64,000 nucleotides of DNA. It comes from Candidatus Symbiopectobacterium endolongispinus (lineage in GTDB: Bacteria; Pseudomonadota; Gammaproteobacteria; Enterobacterales; Enterobacteriaceae). Where the stretch lies: positions 186,001 through 250,000 of the forward strand of contig NZ_JAFJYB010000001.1 in assembly GCF_018777385.1 (NCBI RefSeq), given 5' to 3'. A program made the translations under genes and the position numbers. The notes under the pieces are model-generated. The model ran no database searches. It was not told the origin of the DNA and saw only the letters and a list, made by a program, of their open reading frames with translations. This document shows, in pieces, positions 28,344 to 37,971 of the stretch; the stretch's first letter is position 1; each line of letters starts with the position of its first letter.

Positions 28344-30067
28344 GCCGTTTGTCTCTCTGTCAGGTGAACGGTTGGGTGAGTGACCGCAGGGATATTTTGT
28401 GCAGTACGCGGCGTCGCGCCCGGTACTGCATCGATGAGTTTTCGGGTATAAGGGTGTTGCGGCTGATGCCAGATACGGTAACTGTCGCCTTGTTCTACGC
28501 AGTTGCCGTTGTGCATCACCATCACGTTATCGGCGATATAGCGCACCACGGCCAAATCGTGTGAGATAAACAGCAGCGCCAGCCCCATGTCGTTTTTCAG
28601 TTCCACCAGCAGGTTGAGAATTTGTGCCTGAATGGACACATCCAGCGCAGAGACCGGCTCATCGCAGATCACCAGCGAAGGTTTGATCACCAGCGCGCGT
28701 GCAATCCCAATGCGTTGGCGCTGTCCACCAGAAAATTCGTGCGGGTAACGCTCCAGACTGCGTTGTGGTAGCCCGACCTTATCAAGGATGTCGCGCACGG
28801 CACGTTGACGCTCGGCCCGCGAACCCATGCCGTGCACCACCAGTGTGGTTTCCAGAATGTGCTGAATGCTGTGGCGCGGGTTAAGCTATGTGTAAGGATC
28901 CTGGAATATCATCTGCACACGCTGACGCAGTGACGCCAGACGTGACGCGTTGTGGTGGGTGATATCCTCACCGTCAAAAATAATGTTGCCCTGTAAGGTG
29001 GGTAGCAGGCGCAGGATGGTTTTTGACAGGGTCGATTTTCCACAGCCGGATTCGCCGACCAGCCCCAGGGTTTCTCCCGGATGGATATCCAGTGATACGC
29101 CATTTACCGCGCTGACTTTCCCTTGTGCGGTCTGGTATTCGGTGTGGACATCGCACAGTGACAGCAGCGGCTGTTGATCGGTCTGGCGCGGGCTGTGCAC
29201 CAACGGCGGCGGTGTAATCAACGTGAAAGCAGAACCTTGCGCTTCAGGCTGATGGTGGATTTCCGGCAGGCGCGAATCCCGGTAATGCATGTCCTGATCC
29301 ATATGCAGCGAGGTGCCGAGCAGCCCGCGCGTGTAGGGGTGCTGCGGTGTGCTAAACAGTTGCGCAGTGGCAGCCTCTTCGACCTTTTGACCGGCATACA
29401 TTACCGCCACGCGATCGGCCCACTGCGACACCAAACCGAGATCGTGCGTGATCAGCAGCAGCCCCATCGACAATTCTCGTCTCAGCCTGTCCAGCAGCGC
29501 CAGAATTTGGGCTTGAATGGTGACATCGAGCGCCGTGGTGGGTTCATCGGCAATAAACAAGCGTGGCTGGCAGGCAACCGCCATGGCGATCATCACGCGC
29601 TGGCGCTGTCCGCCGGAGAGATTATGTGGGTAATCATCAACGCGACGTGCCGGCTCGGGGATCCGCACCAGATCCAGCAATTCAATGGCTCGCTTGCGCG
29701 CAGCGACTGGGGTTAGTTGCTGGTGCACATGCAGCGTTTCCGCGATTTGCTGGCCGATGCTCAACACCGGGTTTAGCGATGTCATCGGTTCCTGAAAGAT
29801 CATCGAAAGCTGATTGCCGCGTCGTTGGCGCATTTGTGCATCGGACAACGTCAGCAGGTTTTGCCCGTCAAACAGAATTTCCCCCTGCAACCGCGCGCTG
29901 TCAGGCAGCAGGCGCATCAGCGACAGGGCGATGGCGGATTTGCCGCAACCGGACTCACCCACCAGTGCCAGCGTTTCACCGGCATTCAGCGTCAGGTTCA
30001 AACCGCGTACTGCGTCATGGCCGGGAAAGGTGACGCGCAGATCGTTGATGGTGAGTAACGAGGTCAT
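28340..30067 (-). pseudogene. Double ATPase subunit of a peptide-type ABC importer, interrupted by a nonsense codon
   Basis: Two nucleotide-binding domains in one polypeptide (575 codons), as in GsiA and YejF. The first half has Walker A GESGCGKSA, signature LSGGQRQR and Walker B LFIADEP; the second half has GESGCGKST, FSGGQRQRIGIARAL and LVICDEP. An in-frame TAG at 28886-28888 interrupts the second domain between FQDPYT and LNPRHSI, where Ser is expected (TCG to TAG would do). The start ATG at 30067 has a good Shine-Dalgarno AGGAG. An upstream single-base insertion in the permease gene leaves no stop before this ATG, so the frames are fused. Confidence 0.9.
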
Positions 30068-30954
30068 GATGCTCTCCTGCGCAAACGGGGGGTTCAACGC
30101 GTCGTTAAGCGCATCGCCGACCAGATTGAGTGATAACACCGTCAGCACTAGAGCGCCGCCGGGCAGGGCAGTGAAGAACCAGGCGGTGCGCAGCGATTCG
30201 CGCCCGGCACCGATCATGCTGCCCCAACTAACCCGGTTATGATCGCCAAAACCGAGAAATGCCAACGCGGATTCAATCAGAATGGACGACGCCACCATCA
30301 CCGAGGTGGTCACGATGATCGACGGCAGAGCGTTCGGCAGCATTTCCTGAAAGATAATACGCAGAGAAGAAAAGCCATGACTGCGGGCAGCCAGCACAAA
30401 ATCGCTGGCGCGTAGCGAACGAAATTCCGCGCGTACCAGACGGGCAATGGTTGGCCAGGAGACAATCCCGATCGCACTGGAGATCAGGCCAATCGAGGGG
30501 ATTGACGATGGCTACCAGCACGACCACCAGTAAGAACGTGGGAAAGGTTTGAAACAGCTCGGTGATATGCACCAACACATCGTCGATTGTGCCGCCGAAA
30601 TAGCCTGCCAATGCACCGACGACGGTGCCGATAGCAAGGCTGACCAACACGGCGCTGAAGCCTATCTGCAACGAAACCTGTGAACCGTGCACAATACCGG
30701 CGGCCACATCACGGCCCAAAGAATCGGTTCCCAAGTGGGAACTGGGGGTCTTGTCCGGGCCATAAAAACGGTTGTGCCACCATATCCAGAGGATCGCCGG
30801 GGTAGATAAGCGGGGCGAGGAACGCCATTACCAAGACGGCCAGTAGCATCAATAACCCCGCCATGCCGGAGGGATTACGCAAAAAGGCGCTCACTTCAGG
30901 CGACAGGCGGAACGTGCAGCGCGCTGGGCCTTTTTCATCAACAAGGTTACTCAT
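30064..30954 (-). pseudogene. Peptide-type ABC importer permease (DppC-like), three single-base insertions
   Basis: Inner-membrane permease of the OppC/DppC family: RNPSGMAGLLMLLAVLVMAFLAPL at the start, GTDSLGRDVAAGIVHGSQVSLQIG, then the EAA-loop region VLAARSHGFSSLRIIFQEMLPN. Three +1 insertions are inferred: an extra A near 30732, an extra C near 30500, and an extra C in the C-run near 30105. Removing all three gives exactly 296 codons and the classic DppC ending NPRLRR followed by a TGA overlapping the ATPase start. The third insertion removes this stop and fuses the permease tail to the ATPase. Confidence 0.88.
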
Positions 30955-31003
30955 GTAAGGAATTACCTATTTCATTGTATTCTGGTGTTATTTCCGACCA
31001 GAC

Positions 31004-31970
31004 TCAGTGCGCTTTAATGCGCGGATCCAACCAGGACTGGAGTAAGTCCACCAGAATATTCGCCACAATCACCAGCATGGCGGAAAGCAGCAGTACACCC
31101 AGCAGCACGTTAAAATCACGTGCCATCACTGCTTCCAGCGCCAGTCGACCGAGGCCAGGCCAACTGAATACGGTTTCAACCACGGTAGCGCCGCCAAGCA
31201 GGTTGCCAAAGTGCATACCTGCAACGGTCGTGATCGGCAGCAACGCGCAGCGCAGAATGTAGCGTACGGTGACAAACCACGGGGTAAGGCCTTTGGCATG
31301 GGCGGTGCGTACAAAATCCTGTTGGGCGATTTCCAGCATCGCCGCGCGGGTTAAGCGAGCGTAAATCGCAATGAAAAAGCTGCTCAATGTCAGCACCGGC
31401 AAAATAGCGTGACGCAGGATATCCGCGACGTAGGCCCAGCCAGTGAGCTCGGCACCGATGGTGATGTTGCCGCCGCTCGGCAGCCAATCAAGCTGCACGG
31501 AGAACAGAATCAGCGTCATCAATCCGATCCAGAACCCTGGCGTGGAGTAGAGCAGCAGTGCCAGCAGCGACAGTACACGGTCAGACCATTTCCCTGCCCA
31601 TACCGCCATTATTGCGCCCAGCGCGATCCCGACCACGATAGCGATGGTCTGTGAAAGCAGCATCAGCAGTAGCGTACTGGGCAGACGCGACATGATCAGA
31701 TCCATCACGGGCCGGTGAGAACCCCAGGCTGAGGTTGCCAAGGTAGCTGAGAAGTTGGGAAAGAATAGGCTGATCCAACCCGAACTGGGCGCGCAGCATC
31801 GTCATGGTTTCTGCGGTGGCGCTGCCCGCTTCTGCAGCCAGCACATCGGCGGCATCGCCCGGTACCAGTTGCAGCAGAAAAAATACCACGATCACGATGC
31901 CGAGCGTCGTGGGCAGCGCATGCAATAGCGTGCGTTGCAAAATACGTCGGGTGCGTTGCAATCTGTTCAT
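31004..31970 (-). pseudogene. Peptide-type ABC importer permease (DppB-like), 2-nt deletion
   Basis: Inner-membrane permease of the OppB/DppB family. The N-terminus has LHALPTTLGIVIVVFFLLQLVPGD and the FGLDQPI segment; the later part has SRLPSTLLLMLLSQTIAIVVGI, the EAA loop FVRTAHAKGLTPWFVTVRYILR, and the end WLDPRIKAH. The frame changes near 31729, between LSLGFS and RPVMDL; two missing bases explain it and restore 323 codons. It lies between the substrate-binding protein and the second permease, with 50-55 bp gaps. Confidence 0.88.
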
Positions 31971-32025
31971 CGCCCTACCTCTATCAAGAAAACACAGTCC
32001 CGCTGTCGCGGGACTGTCGTATTAC

Positions 32026-33629
32026 TTACTGTTCAATCCAAACGTCAGCCAGGCTGCCATTCACACCCTGAATACCGTTGATAAAGCCGTGGACGTGCTT
32101 GTTGTAGATAGTCAGTCGGTTGATCTGCAACAGGTTCAGGTCCAGGATCTCGGTAGCGATGATGCGTTGGAACTGTTTGTACAACGCCACACGCTTCGCA
32201 GGATCGGTCTCAACGGCGGCCTGCTCCAGCAGACGGTCTACTTCCGGTTTGCTGTAGTGCGAGCCATTACCAAACGGAACGCCCGGTGAGTAGGTTTTCG
32301 ACCAGTAGAGACGCTGCACGCCAACCGCCGGATCGAACAGGTTGGAAATGGAACCGTTGTTGAAGTCGAAGTCGCGGTCGGTATAGACCCGTTTAACAAA
32401 GGTGGCAAAGTCCTGTGAGCGGATGGTGACGTCAATACCCACTTTAGCCAACGCGGATTTCAGGTATTCAGCGACGCGTTTAAAGCTGTCGCCGTAAGGC
32501 ATAAAATAGTGCACCAGTTGGAAGCGAATACCGTTGGCCTGACGCGTGAAGCCCGCTTCATCCAGCAGTTTGTTGGCTTTAGCAATATCGAAATTGTACG
32601 GTGACGGCGTGCTGTCGTGGAACTGCGTAAGTTCCGGCGTAATCCCAGTGGGAGAGTTAGAGGCATAGCCGTACCACACCACCTTTTTCAGTACATCGAG
32701 ATTGATACTGTGCGCGATCGCCTGGCGAACCTTGAGGTTCTTCAGGTACGGGTTATCCAGGTTGAACTCGATACGGGTTTGCGTAGGGCTGTAGCCGTAA
32801 CCGCGAGTTTCAATGCCCAGTTTCGGGTTCTTCTTGATGCACTCAATTTCACTCATCGGGATGGGCGTATCACTGCCCAGATCCAGCGCGCCAGTTTCCA
32901 AGGCAATGGTGCGCGTGGCGGCATCAGGAATGATTTTTACCACTAAACGATCGATATAAGGCTTGGGCTGATCCCAGTAGTTCGGGTTGCTCTCATACAG
33001 AATATGGTTGCCGCGTACCCACTCTTTAAACACAAACGGGCCAGTACCGATTGGTGCGGTGTTGTGCGGGTTGGAGAGAATATTGGTGCCTTCGTAGAGA
33101 TGCTTGGGCACCATAGGCGCTTCGTTAGCTGAAAACGCACTCAGCAAATAGGGCGCAGGCTGCGACAGCTCAATGATAGCGGTATAAGGATCGGGCGTTT
33201 TACCTCGGTGACGTTAGCAAACGTACCTTTACCCCGGGAGTTATATTGCTTCACGGTGAGAATGGAGAAGGCGACATCCGCAGAGGTGAAGTCTTTGCCA
33301 TCATGCCATTTTACGCCCTGACGCAAATGGAAGGTGTACTCTTTGCCATCCGTACTGACAGACCAACTGGTCGCCAGTTGCGGCACCGGGTTCATGTTGA
33401 AATCGTAATCCAGCAACCCTTCGATCACTTTGGCGTTAACCTTCATCACCGCGCTGCTGGTGCTGACCAGACTGGTCAGGACTGGAGGTTCGGGCTCGGC
33501 CAGAAAGTTGAGCGTGCCGCCGCGTTGCGGGATAACACCCGGTTGCGGCGTTGCCGTATCGGCTAACCCCGGCAGACTGAATAATGAGGTTGCCATTATC
33601 AGCACAGATAATATCGCTTTATGTTTCAT
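32026..33629 (-). pseudogene. Periplasmic substrate-binding protein of a peptide-type ABC importer, frameshifted
   Basis: Family 5 solute-binding protein (OppA/DppA type) and first gene of the operon. A signal peptide ends near LPGLA; RGGTLNFLAEPEPPVLTSL, GLLDYDFNMNPVPQLATSW and FHLRQGVKWHDGKDFTSADV are typical. The frame is lost near 33203 in GTFANVTEVK; the correct continuation PDPYTAIIELSQPAPYLLSAF is in another frame. Adding one A to an A4 run restores 535 codons, the size of DppA. Truncation at about 160 residues would abolish uptake. The ligand could be a peptide or an N-acylated amino acid, judging only from the neighbouring M20 hydrolase. Confidence 0.9.
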
Positions 33630-34202
33630 GGTATTTATCCGTATTTTTCAGGGATATTATCCCTGTCGATTATGCGGTTTTTTGTGAGCGTTTTTTTCGC
33701 TGATATACCAGCCTGACAGCGTAACAATTCGACGCGCTATTCAGAGGAAAAGTGCGGTAATCACGGCGATCGAGAAATCACTATCAGGAAACTAACATCT
33801 GGTCATAAATAAAGGGATTGTCAGTGTGCGAGTCATCATGAATTCCTGGTTTTGGTATCTGCTATTAAATAAAAACTAACTAAAACAATTGATTATTTAT
33901 TATTTTCGCTTGGTGGCGAATTAATCACAGTCCGTTGCTGAAGTAAACTTTTCGACTGTGCTTATTGAGGTTAAACCCTATCCTAACGTGCGTTTTAAAC
34001 AAACGTTTAAATCTGCATAAGCAAAGCTATATTCCGCATAACCCGCATACTTGAAGTGTCTGGGGTATTTCTTTTATAACTGTGGCATTGTTTTTTGTGG
34101 CAATGTTTTTACGATTTTTTAACGTCGTTTTTGGCGTTGTTTCTTACCAGGACTGCGTTGCCGCGCTATTCAGGGTGGCACGAGAAAGAATTGAGGTTGC
34201 GA
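33630..34202. other. Divergent intergenic region between the importer operon and the molybdoenzyme gene
   Basis: About 570 bp, AT-rich in its middle part, with no credible coding frame. It should hold both divergent promoters. The only structured element I see is the TTTAAAC/GTTTAAA palindrome at 33994-34011. The segment CATACTTGAAGTGT near 34048 resembles the arm of a common enterobacterial palindrome but lacks a partner. Confidence 0.5.
33994..34011. promoter_or_regulatory. Palindromic operator candidate TTTAAAC-4 nt-GTTTAAA
   Basis: A perfect 7-bp inverted repeat with a 4-nt centre, 191 bp before the molybdoenzyme start and 365 bp before the importer operon. The size and symmetry suit a dimeric repressor, possibly the operon's TetR protein. 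This is inference from position only. Confidence 0.4.
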
Positions 34203-36455
34203 ATGGCTATTCAGCGTTATCCACATCTGGCGCATTGGGGCGCTTTTACCGCCGTCGTGGAGGACGGAAAACTGATCCGCTGCGAGCCGTTTGCCAGCGA
34301 TCCTGCCCCTTCCGCGATACTTGATTCTATCGTGCCGCTGGTCTATTCCGACAAGCGTATCCGCCGTCCGGCCGTGCGCCGTTCCTGGTTACAAAAGCGT
34401 GAAAACAGTGATGGCACGCTGCGCGGCAAAGAAGATTTTGTTGAGGTAGATTGGGATGTCGCACTCGATCTGGTGGTGCAGGAGAACCAGCGAGTACGCG
34501 ATCGTTACGGTGCGGATGGCCTGTTCGCCGGATCCTACGGCTGGTCTTTTGCGGGGCGCTTTCACCATGCGCGTTCGCAGGTGCGACGTTTCTATTTCTC
34601 CGGCGTAGGTGCCGTTGATCAACAGGGCAACTACAGTTGGGGCGCGGCGCAATTCTTTTTACCCTACGTTATCGGTACTTTTCAGTCGCTAACCGGCAAG
34701 GTGACGGAGTGGCGCAGCGTGCTAGAACACTGCAATATTTTCCTCGCGTTTGGCGGGTTGGCGCTGAAAAACGCGCAGATGGCTTCCGGTGGGGCGGGAT
34801 ATCACAGTCTGGAACCGGCATTGCGTCAACTGGCTGAGAAAAAGATCCCGGTTATCAACATCAGTCCGATGCGTGACGACTGTCCAGCCTTTCTCGGTGC
34901 CGAGTGGATCCCGATTCGTCCAAATACCGATGTGGCGTTGATGCTGGCGCTCGGTTACGAAATTCAGCGGCTGGGCGCGGATGACACCGATTTTCTGCGG
35001 CGTTATTGCGTAGGCTATGATGCGCTACGCCACTATCTGACCGGTGAACGCGATGGCACGCCGAAGACGCCGGAGTGGGCCAGCGCCATCACCGGCATTC
35101 CCGCCGAGCGCATTCGTCGTCTGGCGCAGCAACTGATTGTCGTGCGCAGTTTCATCACCTGCGCCTATTCGGTGCAGCGCGCCCATCGCGGAGAGCAGCC
35201 ATATTGGATGATGATCGCGCTGTCAGCCATGCTGGGCCAAATCGGCCTGCCGGGTGGCGGTTTCTCCTTTGGTCACGGCTCCATGAACGGTGTCGGTAAT
35301 GAGCGTATCGCTACGCCCACACCAGAATCTCCCTCGGTGAAAAACCCTGGGCGTGCCATTCCGGTAGCGCGTATTGCGGATATGCTGCTGAATCCCGGCC
35401 AACCCTATACCTTCAAGGGCGAAACCCATCGCTACCATGAGATCCATCTGATTCACTGGGCTGGTGGCAACCCGTTTCACCATCACCAGCAGCTTAACCG
35501 TCTGGTTGAAGGCTGGCGCAGGCCCGAGACGGTTATCGTACAGGATATCGTCTGGACGCCCGCCGCGCAGATGGCCGATATCGTGCTGCCGGTGACCACC
35601 ACGCTTGAACGTAACGATCTGGGCGGATCGTCGCGCGATCGCCATCTATTTGCCATGCATCAGGCGATTGCGCCGCAACATCAGGCGCGTAATGACTATG
35701 ATATTTTCAGTGAACTGGTGGAACGACTGGGCTATGGCGATGCCTTTACCCAGGGGCGTGATGAGCAGGCATAGCTAGAAGCGCTGTATGAAGAGTGCCG
35801 TGGGCGTCAGCAGGGTTTGGAATGGCCTGAGTTCGAGCAGTTTTGGCAGCGTGGGCATCTGGATGTGCTGCAGGGTGAAAAACCGTTTGTGTTCTTTGAT
35901 GCGTTCCGCAATAGCCCTGAACAGCACCAGCTGCAAACGCCGAGCGGCAAGATCGAACTGTACAGCGATACTATCGCCCGTTACGGCTATGAGGATTTCG
36001 CCCCGCATCCAGAGTGGCGTCCGCCTGTCGAGTGGCTTGGCGCCGAAACCGCAGAACGCTGGCCGCTGCATTTTATTTCCATTCAGCCATCGGATCGGTT
36101 GCATAGCCAACTGGCCGCAACACCGCAGGTGGCGGCGAATAAAACCGCAGGCAAAGAGACGCTCTACATGCACCCGCAGGATGCAAACGCGCGCGGCATT
36201 GTTGATGAGCAGCAAGTGGAAGTCTTTAACGCGCGTGGTCGTATCTATGCCGGTGTCCGCGTGACCGAAGGGGTGGCTCCTGGCGTAGTGATCATGTCTA
36301 CCGGTGCCTGGTTCGAGCCGGGTTTCGGTCAGAAAGAGTGGAACGCGGTGGAGCAGTCCGGCAATGCCAACGTGCTGACGCTGGATATTGGCACCCCACC
36401 GCTCACGCAGGGGCCTAATGCCATGAGCTGCCTGGTGGACGTAGCGGCAGCCTGA
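34203..36455 (+). pseudogene. Molybdopterin S/N-oxide reductase (BisC/TorZ-like), interrupted by a nonsense codon
   Basis: DMSO-reductase-family enzyme that reduces S- or N-oxides (biotin sulfoxide, TMAO, methionine sulfoxide). The ATG at 34203 is chosen because the match begins MAIQRYPHLAHWGAFTAVVEDG; upstream codons look non-coding. The Mo-ligand serine lies in GNYSWGAAQ, and WAGGNPFHHHQ plus VLPVTTTLERNDLGGSSRD mark the cofactor-binding domains. An in-frame TAG at 35772-35774, probably from a Trp codon, separates codons 1-523 from the last third, whose C-terminal MGD-binding domain (LHFISIQPSDRLHSQL) is otherwise undamaged. There is no Tat signal, so it is cytoplasmic. Confidence 0.9.
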
Positions 36456-36477
36456 TTTTCATCACACCAGTAGCGCA

Positions 36478-36514
36478 ACAGGCCCGATCGCTTTATGATC
36501 GGGCCTGTTTTTTT
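36478..36514 (+). terminator. Intrinsic terminator after the molybdoenzyme gene
   Basis: An 11-bp perfect stem, ACAGGCCCGATC paired with GATCGGGCCTGT, around a 7-nt loop, followed by a run of T. This is the strongest terminator in the window. Confidence 0.9.
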
Positions 36515-36546
36515 ACAGCGGTTATCAGATTTAAGGGTTGGTGGTC

Positions 36547-37368
36547 ATGAGTGGTACGTTATCCGAAGCCTATCTGCAACGCTTCGGCGGCACAGCGCGG
36601 TTATACGGTCAGCAGGCGTTGGCGCTGTTTGCACAGGCGCACGTGTGCGTTATCGGCATTGGCGGCGTAGGCTCCTGGGCCGCAGAGGCGCTGGCGCGTA
36701 CCGGCATTGGTGCGATTACGCTGATTGATATGGATGACGTCTGTGTCAGCAACACCAACCGGCAGATTCACGCGCTGCGCGAACATACCGGACAGGCGAA
36801 AACGGAAGTGATGGCGGAGCGTATCCGTGCCATTAACCCTGAATGTCAGGTTACCTGCGTGGATGATTTCGTCACGGTGGATAACGTGGCGGAATATCTC
36901 AACCGTGGCTTCAGCTATGTGATTTATGCGATTGACAGCGTGCGCCCGAAAGCGGCGCTGCTGGCATACTGTCGACGTTATAAAATTCCGGTCGTGACGA
37001 CCAGCGGGGCTGGTGGGCAAATCGATCCTACACGCATCAGCGTGGTGGATCTCGCCAAAACCATTCAGGATCCGCTGGCGGCCAAGCTGCGTGAGTGGCT
37101 TAAACACGATTTCAACGTGGTCAAGAACAGCAAAGGCCGCTTAGGCATTGACTGCGTATTTTCCGATGAGCCGCTGGTGTACCCGCAGGCCGATGGATCG
37201 GTGTGCGCATCGCGCAGCACGGCGGAAGGGGTAAAACGTATGGATTGCGCCTCTGGCTTTGGGGCTGCCACCATGGTGACCGCGACCTTTGGTTTTGTTG
37301 CGGTATCCCACGCGTTAAAGAAAATGATGGCGAAGGCAGCGCGCGAAGCGCAGCAGGTTGGTTCCTGA
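36547..37368 (+). CDS. tcdA: tRNA threonylcarbamoyladenosine dehydratase (CsdL/TcdA)
   Basis: Converts t6A at tRNA position 37 to its cyclic form, working with CsdA and CsdE. The ATG at 36547 gives 273 aa; a TTG 9 bp upstream is possible but unneeded. The E1-like fold shows CVIGIGGVGSWAAEALARTG (ATP site), LIDMDDVCVSNTNRQIHA, and the conserved DCASGFGAATMVTATFG near the end. In the segment that reads VIDAIDS in E. coli this protein has VIYAIDS (Asp to Tyr). It converges on csdE with a palindromic repeat between them. Its sulfurtransferase partner csdA is broken. Confidence 0.96.
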   Translation: MSGTLSEAYLQRFGGTARLYGQQALALFAQAHVCVIGIGGVGSWAAEALARTGIGAITLIDMDDVCVSNTNRQIHALREHTGQAKTEVMAERIRAINPECQVTCVDDFVTVDNVAEYLNRGFSYVIYAIDSVRPKAALLAYCRRYKIPVVTTSGAGGQIDPTRISVVDLAKTIQDPLAAKLREWLKHDFNVVKNSKGRLGIDCVFSDEPLVYPQADGSVCASRSTAEGVKRMDCASGFGAATMVTATFGFVAVSHALKKMMAKAAREAQQVGS

Positions 37369-37403
37369 GCGGTGTTTTTCCATGTCAACATACCCGCGCT
37401 TAT

Positions 37404-37488
37404 CCGTCATTCCCGCGTAGGCGGGAATCCCCCACGGGCTAAACGCGTTCCTGCTGTGTAGGAGCCTCGGCTTACGCCGAGAATAATA
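37404..37488 (-). repeat. Dispersed imperfect palindrome, copy B
   Basis: About 85 bp. It contains the self-complementary CATTCCCGCGTAGGCGGGAATC near its left end and CCTCGGCTTACGCCGAGAAT near its right end. It aligns with copies A and C in the same arm order and in the central AACGCG. It lies between convergent tcdA and csdE. Confidence 0.82.
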
Positions 37489-37496
37489 GGCTAGGC

Positions 37497-37961
37497 CTAT
37501 GCGGCTATGGTTTGAATACTCTGTGCCAGCGCGGATAATCCGCTGGCGCGTGAGGCGCTGAGCTGCGCGCGCAGGCCGAGCTGGTCAAACAGGGACAATG
37601 GATCTTGTCCTAGCAAATCGGCAGCCTGTTTGCCTTCTACCGCCGTGAGCAGTACAGCCAGCAAACCGCGCACGATACGCCCGTCGCTGTCACCGTAAAA
37701 GTGCAATCGACCATCCTGTTGTTTCTCATAGCCCAACCAGACGCGATTTTCACAGCCAGACAGGGCGATAGTGTCATTTTTCAACGCGTCCGGCAGGGCC
37801 GGAAGCTGTTTAGCCAGCAGGATCAATTGCCGATAACGCTCTTCCCACGAGCGGCAGGCATCGAAGGTGTGCTGTAAGGTCTCTGCCATTATGGCACGGC
37901 CAAAAGGGTGAGCGGTGTGCTCTGTCATGGGATGTTCTGTCATGGTGTAGGCCAGTTCCAT
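37497..37961 (-). CDS. csdE: Sulfur acceptor protein CsdE
   Basis: Accepts persulfide sulfur from CsdA; SufE-like. The 154-aa product (147 in E. coli) has the acceptor Cys in [12 protein letters not shown] and the conserved [20 protein letters not shown] and [15 protein letters not shown]. The N-terminus carries a near-duplicate, [15 protein letters not shown], where E. coli has one MT..HPFG segment, so translation might begin at any of several ATGs (37961, 37943 or 37928). It is 10 nt after csdA. Intact although its partner csdA has a nonsense codon. Confidence 0.95.
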   Translation of the reverse strand: MELAYTMTEHPMTEHTAHPFGRAIMAETLQHTFDACRSWEERYRQLILLAKQLPALPDALKNDTIALSGCENRVWLGYEKQQDGRLHFYGDSDGRIVRGLLAVLLTAVEGKQAADLLGQDPLSLFDQLGLRAQLSASRASGLSALAQSIQTIAA

Positions 37962-37971
37962 TGTTCGTCAA

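Noticed and set aside
34095..34202. N-terminal extension of the molybdoenzyme from 34095
   Set aside because: The extra 36 residues have no similarity to the family and no Tat signal; the match begins at the ATG at 34203.
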